Below, in pieces: positions 50,636-55,595 of a stretch of DNA of 55,595 nucleotides. This DNA is from an uncultured Acidimicrobiia bacterium (GTDB lineage: Bacteria > Actinomycetota > Acidimicrobiia > Acidimicrobiales > CAIXPF01). Numbering within the stretch: position 1 is the stretch's first letter; each line of letters opens with the position of its first letter. The notes beneath the pieces are model-generated. The model saw only the letters and a list, made by a program, of their open reading frames with translations. It was not told where the DNA came from and searched no databases. The DNA lies in NCBI GenBank assembly GCA_903921205.1, contig CAIXPF010000062.1:1-55595 (forward strand). The letters are read 5' to 3'. The translations under genes were made by a program, and so were the position numbers.

Positions 50636-52366
50636 ATGCGTGAGATCGTGGGTCGGGTGGCGCGTGCCGGGTTTGCCGGTCTCGTTGCGGTGCTGATGAT
50701 CAGCCTGGCGGGCGCGTCCCCCGCAGGGGCGTCGGTTCCGGGTCGGCCGAGCGGCGCCATGGCGGTGGTGTCGGGTGCCGATGGGTTGTCGGTGTCGTTC
50801 CTGGCGCCGTCCTCGACAGGCGGGAAAGCGATCAAGGGGTACCGGGCGACGTGTGCGAGCGACACCGGTGGCGTGTCGCGAACCGTTGCGGGGTCGGCGT
50901 CGCCGATCCGGGTGGGGTCGTTGACCCGCGGTGGCCGTTACCGCTGTGTGGTGGGGGCGGTGAACGCCGATGGGGTCGGTCCGGTATCGATCGGATCGCC
51001 GTTCGTGTTCGTGCCGGGCCCGCCGTCGAAGCCGTACGGACTGGTGGTGAGCCAGGCGTACGGCCCGCGGCTGCGGGTCGCGTTCAGGGCACCGGTGTCC
51101 GACGGGACCTCGGCGATCACCGAGTACCAGGCACGTTGTGTCTCAGGAACCACGTCGGTGGTACGTGGCACGCGCACGGTCTCGCCGGTGCTCACCGCCG
51201 CGGTGCAGCCGGGTCTGACCTACCGCTGCGCGGTCCGCGCCGTGAACGCCTACGGCACTGGCCTGTGGTCCGGCCTGTCCGCCCCGTTGACGGTCGCCTA
51301 CAGCGGCGACGTCGTCGTCGCAGCCGGAGCGGAGCACGCGTGCGCACTGCGTGGCGGCGCGGTCAAGTGCTGGGGTTACAACGTCGTCGGCCAGTTGGGA
51401 CTCGGCGACACGTCCAACCGGGGCGACGCAGCCGGCGAGATGGGCGTCGACCTTCCGGTAGTCCAGTTGGGTGGGACCGCCACCGCCATCACCGCCGGCT
51501 ACGTCCACACGTGTGCATTGCTCGACAACGACGCCGTCAAATGCTGGGGCCACAACGACAACGGACAGTTGGGACTCGGCGACACCGCCTACCGGGGCGA
51601 CGCAGCCGGCGAGATGGGCGCCACCCTTCCGACCGTCGACCTCGGCCCCGGCCACACCGCCAAAGCGATCACCGCCGGTTACAACCACACGTGTGCGCTG
51701 CTCGACGACGACACCGTCAAATGCTGGGGCTACAACCTCTGGGGCCAGTTGGGACTCGGTGACAACGCCTACCGGGGCGACGCAGCCGGCGAGATGGGCG
51801 CCGCCCTTCCGACCGTCGACCTCGGCCCCGGCCACACCGCCAGAGCCCTCACCGCCGGCGCGGCCCACACCTGTGCGCTGCTCGACGACACCACCGTCAA
51901 ATGCTGGGGCTACAACCTCTACGGCCAGTTGGGACTCGGCACCCAGGACGACCAGGGTAACCAGGCCGGTGAAATGGGTGCCGCCCTTCCGACCGTCGAC
52001 CTCGGCCCCGGCCGCACCGCCAAAGCCCTCACCGCCGGCAACAGCCACACGTGTGCGGTGCTCGACGACGACACCGTCAAATGCTGGGGCTGGAACGACT
52101 ATGGCCAGTTGGGGCTCGGCGACACCCTCTGGCGGGGCGAGGAGGCCGGCGAGATGGGATCCGACCTGCCGACCGTCAACCTTGGCCACACCGCCAAAGC
52201 GCTCACCGGTGGTTGGGGCCTCACCTGTGGGCTGCTCGACGACGACACCGTCAAGTGCTGGGGCCGCAACGACGTCGGCCAGTCGGGGCTCGGCGACACC
52301 TCCAACCGGGGCGACGGAGCCGGCGAGATGGGCCTGGCCCTCCCGACCGTCGACCTCTGGGGTTGA
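50636..52366 (+). CDS. Secreted protein with two FN3 domains and six RCC1-like repeats
   Basis: A 576-residue exported protein. Residues 1-33 form a signal peptide (ARAGFAGLVAVLMISLAGAS, then PAGAS). Two FN3-like domains follow (about 34-125 and 126-222: YRCVVGAVNADGVGPVS and YRCAVRAVNAYGTGLWS), and residues 225-576 are six RCC1-like repeats of about 50 residues with the core HTCALLDDDTVKCWGYN and GQLGLGD, each with two cysteines. This should form a beta-propeller outside the cell. Close relatives act as adhesins or carbohydrate binders, but no specific role is visible. The ATG follows GGGGG. Confidence 0.85.
   Translation: MREIVGRVARAGFAGLVAVLMISLAGASPAGASVPGRPSGAMAVVSGADGLSVSFLAPSSTGGKAIKGYRATCASDTGGVSRTVAGSASPIRVGSLTRGGRYRCVVGAVNADGVGPVSIGSPFVFVPGPPSKPYGLVVSQAYGPRLRVAFRAPVSDGTSAITEYQARCVSGTTSVVRGTRTVSPVLTAAVQPGLTYRCAVRAVNAYGTGLWSGLSAPLTVAYSGDVVVAAGAEHACALRGGAVKCWGYNVVGQLGLGDTSNRGDAAGEMGVDLPVVQLGGTATAITAGYVHTCALLDNDAVKCWGHNDNGQLGLGDTAYRGDAAGEMGATLPTVDLGPGHTAKAITAGYNHTCALLDDDTVKCWGYNLWGQLGLGDNAYRGDAAGEMGAALPTVDLGPGHTARALTAGAAHTCALLDDTTVKCWGYNLYGQLGLGTQDDQGNQAGEMGAALPTVDLGPGRTAKALTAGNSHTCAVLDDDTVKCWGWNDYGQLGLGDTLWRGEEAGEMGSDLPTVNLGHTAKALTGGWGLTCGLLDDDTVKCWGRNDVGQSGLGDTSNRGDGAGEMGLALPTVDLWG
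51330..52320 (+). repeat. Six near-identical 150-bp RCC1-repeat units
   Basis: Nearly identical DNA between units (for example GAGATGGGCGCCGCCCTTCC and GTCAAATGCTGGGGCTACAA recur). The high DNA identity suggests recent duplication and makes repeat-number change by recombination likely. Confidence 0.8.
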
Positions 52367-52404
52367 CCCGCCCGTGCGACGCCGGCTCGACGCCGCACGG
52401 TTGC

Positions 52405-52440
52405 GTGTCGCCGCCGAACGCCGCCGAACGCCGGCGACAC
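52405..52440. terminator. Hairpin between RCC1 and LCP genes
   Basis: GTGTCGCCG (52405-52413) pairs with CGGCGACAC (52432-52440), 9-bp stem with an 18-nt loop that itself holds a direct repeat GCCGAACGCC; convergent terminator candidate. Confidence 0.5.
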
Positions 52441-52515
52441 CCGGACCTCCGAACGCCGTGAAGTTCGTACACGCGGCTGGGCCGCCGCGGAGGCATGCCG
52501 CACCCCGGCGGGATC

Positions 52516-53982
52516 TCAGCGGCAGGTGACCCCGGGCGGTGGCGTTCCCGGCGGGGTCACCCCGACCCCGATGCCGGAGGCCGCCGCATCGTCGGAGGCG
52601 GTCGACGTGGTCTCCGGCACGGTGATCCCGACGAAATCGGCCCCGGTGACCAGCACCAGGCCGCGACCGAGCCCGCGGTCCTCGACGAGCTCGACGCCGG
52701 GCTGGAGATAGGAGGCCAGCACCTGCGCCTGGGGCTGCGCGCCACCGGCGAAGCGAATGATCGTCCGGGTCTGCCCGAGCACCGGCGCATTTCCCACCTG
52801 GCCCACGTTGAAGCCGATGGCCCGCAGGCTCTCGGCCGCCTCGGAGGCCTGGCCGACGACGCCGGTGCCATTGAGCACCGACACCGCGATCTGGCCGGGG
52901 GCGATCGCTGCGATCAGTGTGGTCGAGGTGGCGGGGGCCAGGCCACGGAAGATGTCGAGCACCGGCTGGGCCTCGGCCTTCTTCAGCAGCAGCACCGACG
53001 CGCCCTCCGGTGTGTCGTACAGCTCGGTCGGCAGGGCGTAGGTCTGCAGCGCATCGACGCCGACCGACGCGAAGCGTCGCCCGTAGGCGATCAGGTCGGC
53101 GTTGCTCAGCCCGTCGTCGAAGGTGACGTTGTCGGTCGCCACACCGACCAGACGGTTCAGCTTGCTCACATCGGTCAGCCCGAGCGAGGTCAGCTTGGTG
53201 AGGGCCTGACGCAGGAACACCTGCTGGCGGGTGATCCGACCGAGGTCTGCGGTGAGATCTTCCTCGTACTCGCCGGTATCGGGGTCGACGTAGACCAGGT
53301 GACGAGCCCGGGCGAAGGCCAGCGCCTGCTGACCACGCAACACCACACAACCTGCCTCGGGGATGTCGAGGCCCGAGTACTCGTCGAACATCGGCCGGTC
53401 GAAGTACATCGGCACCCCGCCGATGATGTCGACCAGGCTGCGGAAGCCGACGAAATCGACCTCGACGTAATGGTTGATGTCGATGCCCAGCGCACCACGC
53501 ACGGTGTTGATGAGTTCCTGCGCACCGCCCTCGGCGAACGAGGCGTTGATCCGGTCCTTCGGGCCGTTGCCGTTCAACGGTACCCACAGGTCGCGCGGGA
53601 TCGACAGCAGCTTGATCTCGTTGGTCTTGGGCTCGATCCGCATGACCATGACCGTGTCGGCCCGCTGCCCACCGACCTCGTCGTCGAGGAATGCCTCGGC
53701 ATCAGGGCCTTCGCGGGCGATGTTGTCCCGGCTGTCGGAGCCGACCAGCAGGAAGTTCATGGCCTTGTCGTCGGTCTTCGGCGTGAGGTCGAGATCGATG
53801 CGTTCGAACGAGCCGAGCCGCCACCAGGCGACGCCGACCACCAGCGCACCGATCACCGCGATCACGGCGAGCAGCGCACCGGAGGTGATGACGAGTCGTT
53901 GACCCCAGCTGCGTCCACCGGCCCGGCGCCGCCGCGGCGGGCGCGGCTGCGGCTGATCGACGCCGGGACCGGGAACGATCAC
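52516..53982 (-). CDS. LytR-CpsA-Psr (LCP) family glycopolymer transferase with LytR_C domain
   Basis: A 488-residue membrane protein. Cytosolic basic/Pro-rich N-terminus, one helix (LVITSGALLAVIAVIGALVV, residues about 30-51), LCP domain near 75-270 (MNFLLVGSDSRD, RADTVMVMRIEPKTNEIKLL, SIPRDLWVP, INASFAEGGAQ, AFARARHLV) with its conserved Asp and Arg residues, and a LytR_C domain near 378-468 (IAVSVLNGTGVVGQASEAAE, AQVLASYLQPGVE). LCP enzymes attach lipid-linked glycans to peptidoglycan, so this could receive the product of the polysaccharide locus. GTG start coupled to an upstream small ORF. Confidence 0.92.
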   Translation of the reverse strand: MIVPGPGVDQPQPRPPRRRRAGGRSWGQRLVITSGALLAVIAVIGALVVGVAWWRLGSFERIDLDLTPKTDDKAMNFLLVGSDSRDNIAREGPDAEAFLDDEVGGQRADTVMVMRIEPKTNEIKLLSIPRDLWVPLNGNGPKDRINASFAEGGAQELINTVRGALGIDINHYVEVDFVGFRSLVDIIGGVPMYFDRPMFDEYSGLDIPEAGCVVLRGQQALAFARARHLVYVDPDTGEYEEDLTADLGRITRQQVFLRQALTKLTSLGLTDVSKLNRLVGVATDNVTFDDGLSNADLIAYGRRFASVGVDALQTYALPTELYDTPEGASVLLLKKAEAQPVLDIFRGLAPATSTTLIAAIAPGQIAVSVLNGTGVVGQASEAAESLRAIGFNVGQVGNAPVLGQTRTIIRFAGGAQPQAQVLASYLQPGVELVEDRGLGRGLVLVTGADFVGITVPETTSTASDDAAASGIGVGVTPPGTPPPGVTCR

Positions 53983-54059
53983 GCGACGACCGACGCTTCG
54001 GCGACTGTCCCACCCGGACGTCGCTGGCCCCGCTGCTCGCTCGCAGCACCGCTGTGCAT
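53979..54059 (-). CDS. Possible 26-codon leaderless leader ORF coupled to the LCP gene
   Basis: ATG 54059 lies 8 nt after a TAGCGT box. The ORF encodes MHSGAASEQRGQRRPGGTVA plus EASVVA and its TGA overlaps the GTG start of the LCP gene (GTGA). No ribosome site precedes the LCP GTG, so translation of the leader may deliver ribosomes to it. A true start further inside the LCP gene would be the alternative. Confidence 0.4.
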   Translation of the reverse strand: MHSGAASEQRGQRRPGGTVAEASVVA

Positions 54060-54067
54060 CGCTCCGG

Positions 54068-54073
54068 ACGCTA
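54068..54073 (-). promoter_or_regulatory. -10 box TAGCGT upstream of the LCP gene
   Basis: TAGCGT on the minus strand, 8 nt before the leader-ORF ATG at 54059 and about 85 nt before the LCP start. Confidence 0.55.
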
Positions 54074-54157
54074 GTGGCCGCTCAGGCCCTTGTCGCGGAC
54101 ACCCCGGCGGGCTGTGGCGGTCGGGCGGCGGCCGGCGGCCGGTGTGGGCCGGCGTGG

Positions 54158-55513
54158 TCAGAGACGAGCGACCTGCTCGTCGGTGGGCTCCGCTCAACAG
54201 AACCAGGGCTCGGTCAGCCAGGCGATCGTGACGGGCTGCGGTGCCTTCTCGACGTGGGGGTGCGCCGGCGGTGCCGGGGAACCATCGACCAGGGCACGCA
54301 GCCGGGTGTGCACGGCCCGACGTTCGCCCGGCCCGGCCGGTGTCCGGGCCGCCTCACGCACCACCTCGCCCACGCGCCGGTACAACTCGTCGACATACGG
54401 ATCGGTATGGGCCCAGGGGTGGACCAGGAGGTCGGGGTCGAAGGCCCCGACCGAGGACACGATCTCGGGCAGCTCCAGCAACGCCGACCGGGCGCTCACC
54501 AACAGCCGAACGCCGTACTGGACGGGCGCCACCGAGCCCACCAGGCCCAACGCGTCGACGCTGTCGAGGAACTGCCGGTAGGACTCGACGGTCGTCCACG
54601 GCGTGAACGCGACGAAGGTCGCCTCGAGGCCGATCCCGGCGTCACGGCAGGCCGCCACCACCACCTCGACATCTTCTGCCGTATGGCCTTTTCCCAACCG
54701 CTGCAGGGTCAGCGGATCGAACGACTCCACGGCAGAGGTGATCAGCACGCAGCCGGCGCCGCGCAACTCCGCCAGGAGGTGGCGGTGCTCGCGGAGATGG
54801 CTGATCCGGGCAGTGAGATCGAAGCTCACCTGCGGGAACCGTTCGTGCAGCGCCCGTACCACCCGCCGGGCGTGGGCCGGCCCGTTGAGGAAATCGGGAT
54901 CGGTGAAGCTGACATGACCGGCGCCGCGTTCGACGAGGTCTTGGACGTCGGCCAGCACCCGCTCGACGGCAACGGCACGGAACCGCCCGCCGTACACCGG
55001 CACGATCGGGCAGTGCCGGCAGCGATGGCGGCAACCGACCGACGCCGCCGTGGCACCCACCAGGCGCTCGGTCCCGTCGGCGAGGACCAACCTGGCGTAC
55101 CGGTCGAGCGACGGCAGATCGTCCCGGCCGGGCTCACGACGGTCGGCCACGCCCAACCCGGTGCCATGGTCGGACACCTCGACGCCCGCCTCGGCGAGGA
55201 CGCTGCGGTTGAGCACGGCGTACAACCCGACCGCCATGAGCCGGGCGCCCGGGGCGATCGCCCGGACCCGCGGCACCAGCGGGGCCATCAAGCGGGTGGC
55301 GGTGTGCATCGGCAGCGACCACACCACCAGCTCGACCCCGGCCGCCAGGGCGTCGTCCCACGGGTCGACCGCAAGGTCGGCGAGCCGCACCCGCCAGCCC
55401 GCCGCCCGCAATGCCGCGGCCAGCTCGGCCAGGGCCGATGGCCGGCGACCCAGGTCGTAGGTCGACAGCACCAGGGCCGCCGCCCCCGCGAACGGGGGCG
55501 GCGGAAGGGCCAC
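54158..55513 (-). CDS. Radical SAM selenoprotein with CUAEP tail (TGA at 54194-54196 read as Sec440)
   Basis: A 451-residue protein. Residues 10-100 form a degenerate B12-binding-like Rossmann part (no DxHxxG); residues 161-168 hold the Cys-x3-Cys-x2-Cys cluster (CRHRCRHC) that binds 4Fe-4S and SAM, followed by FTDPDFLN, SAVESFDPLTLQRLGKGHT and FVAFTPWTT. The frame reaches WLTEPWFC and then TGA; in-frame readthrough gives Cys-Sec-Ala-Glu-Pro and then TDEQVARL to a second TGA at 54158-54160. I recall a radical SAM family named for a CUAEP/CCAEP tail, whose members use Sec or Cys here. A SECIS-like hairpin follows the TGA. Start GTG 55513 after GGAGG. Ordinary gene callers would end the gene at 54194. 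Reaction unknown. Confidence 0.9.
54163..54181 (-). promoter_or_regulatory. Bacterial SECIS element (selenocysteine insertion hairpin)
   Basis: In the transcript GACGAGC, loop AGGUC, GCUCGUC: a perfect 7-bp stem starting 12 nt after the UGA. The apical GGU matches the SelB-recognised loop of E. coli fdhF (GGUC). Sits within the coding tail, as in bacterial selenoproteins. Confidence 0.88.
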
Positions 55514-55568
55514 GGTTCCGCCCGCCTCCGGCGGACGCGCAGCGACCCCTTGCCCGATGGCCCCTGAC

Positions 55569-55595
55569 GGCCCCGGCCCCGGCCCCGGCCCCGGC
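55569..55595. repeat. GGCCCC tandem repeat at right window edge
   Basis: Four and a half copies of GGCCCC end the window, probably continuing beyond it, upstream of the radical SAM gene. Confidence 0.8.

Noticed and set aside
51330-52320. Regularly spaced repeats as a CRISPR array
   Set aside because: The 150-bp units are translated in frame into RCC1-like repeats with conserved cysteines.
51143-53587. Minus-strand open frame of 814 codons across the RCC1 and LCP genes
   Set aside because: Its sequence repeats mirror the RCC1 DNA repeats in antisense and carry no fold pattern.

Overview
The window is about 70% GC, densely coded and bacterial. Many genes start directly after a TANNNT -10 box with only 6-8 nt before the start codon (leaderless transcription), GTG starts are frequent, and the gene content (LytR-CpsA-Psr protein, fused indolepyruvate:ferredoxin oxidoreductase, family III CoA-transferases, DUF35/thiolase pair, DtxR regulator, lipoproteins) fits a high-GC actinobacterium. 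Acidimicrobiia is my best guess, by inference only. Both window edges are simple repeats (C11 on the left, GGCCCC units on the right), so this may be a contig that broke at low-complexity DNA. No rRNA, tRNA, CRISPR array, insertion sequence or integrase was seen.

Layout. (1) 1-1494: 3' end of a patatin-like phospholipase, an alpha/beta hydrolase and an 18-bp tandem repeat. (2) 1495-20039: a surface-polysaccharide or glycoconjugate locus. It holds a low-molecular-weight tyrosine phosphatase and two Wzz/BY-kinase proteins with tyrosine-rich tails; a tightly coupled minus-strand operon (UDP-sugar dehydrogenase, PglF-like dehydratase, PglE-like aminotransferase, PglD-like acetyltransferase, PglC-like phosphoglycosyl transferase) expected to build a bacillosamine-type sugar and load it on undecaprenyl phosphate; two GT4 glycosyltransferases, one fused to a GNAT domain; a polysaccharide deacetylase; a sugar epimerase; a polymerase-like membrane protein; and an ABC flippase. 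(3) 20137-33339: accessory and metabolic genes (PfkB kinase, PASTA coiled-coil membrane protein, hydrolase, DUF2231 protein, crotonase, beta-propeller, double TetR regulator, Baeyer-Villiger-type monooxygenase, acetolactate decarboxylase, PLP decarboxylase, DtxR regulator) and a thiolase remnant. (4) 33425-44415: acyl-CoA metabolism (paired CaiB/BaiF CoA-transferases, DUF35 plus thiolase-like protein, indolepyruvate oxidoreductase, thioesterase) mixed with small unknowns. (5) 44503-55513: membrane-anchored molybdopterin oxidoreductase, c-di-GMP protein, a USP-like gene under a CRP-type operator, VOC protein, FKBP lipoprotein, FN3/RCC1 repeat protein, LCP protein, and a radical SAM gene.

The most striking observation is the radical SAM gene at the right end. 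The reading frame appears to end ...EPWFC-TGA, but the TGA is followed in frame by GCG GAG CCC, giving Cys-Sec-Ala-Glu-Pro (CUAEP), and then 8 more codons to a second stop. Twelve nt after the TGA is a perfect 7-bp hairpin with an AGGUC loop, the classical bacterial SECIS shape. I annotate it as a selenoprotein (54158-55513, Sec440). Other points of interest are a 36-bp perfect palindrome upstream of the indolepyruvate oxidoreductase and a related GAATCG repeat cluster near 48.8 kb; a CRP-type site overlapping a leaderless promoter; several domain fusions (GT4-GNAT, TetR-TetR, PCD-VOC); and a translationally coupled leader ORF before the LCP gene.
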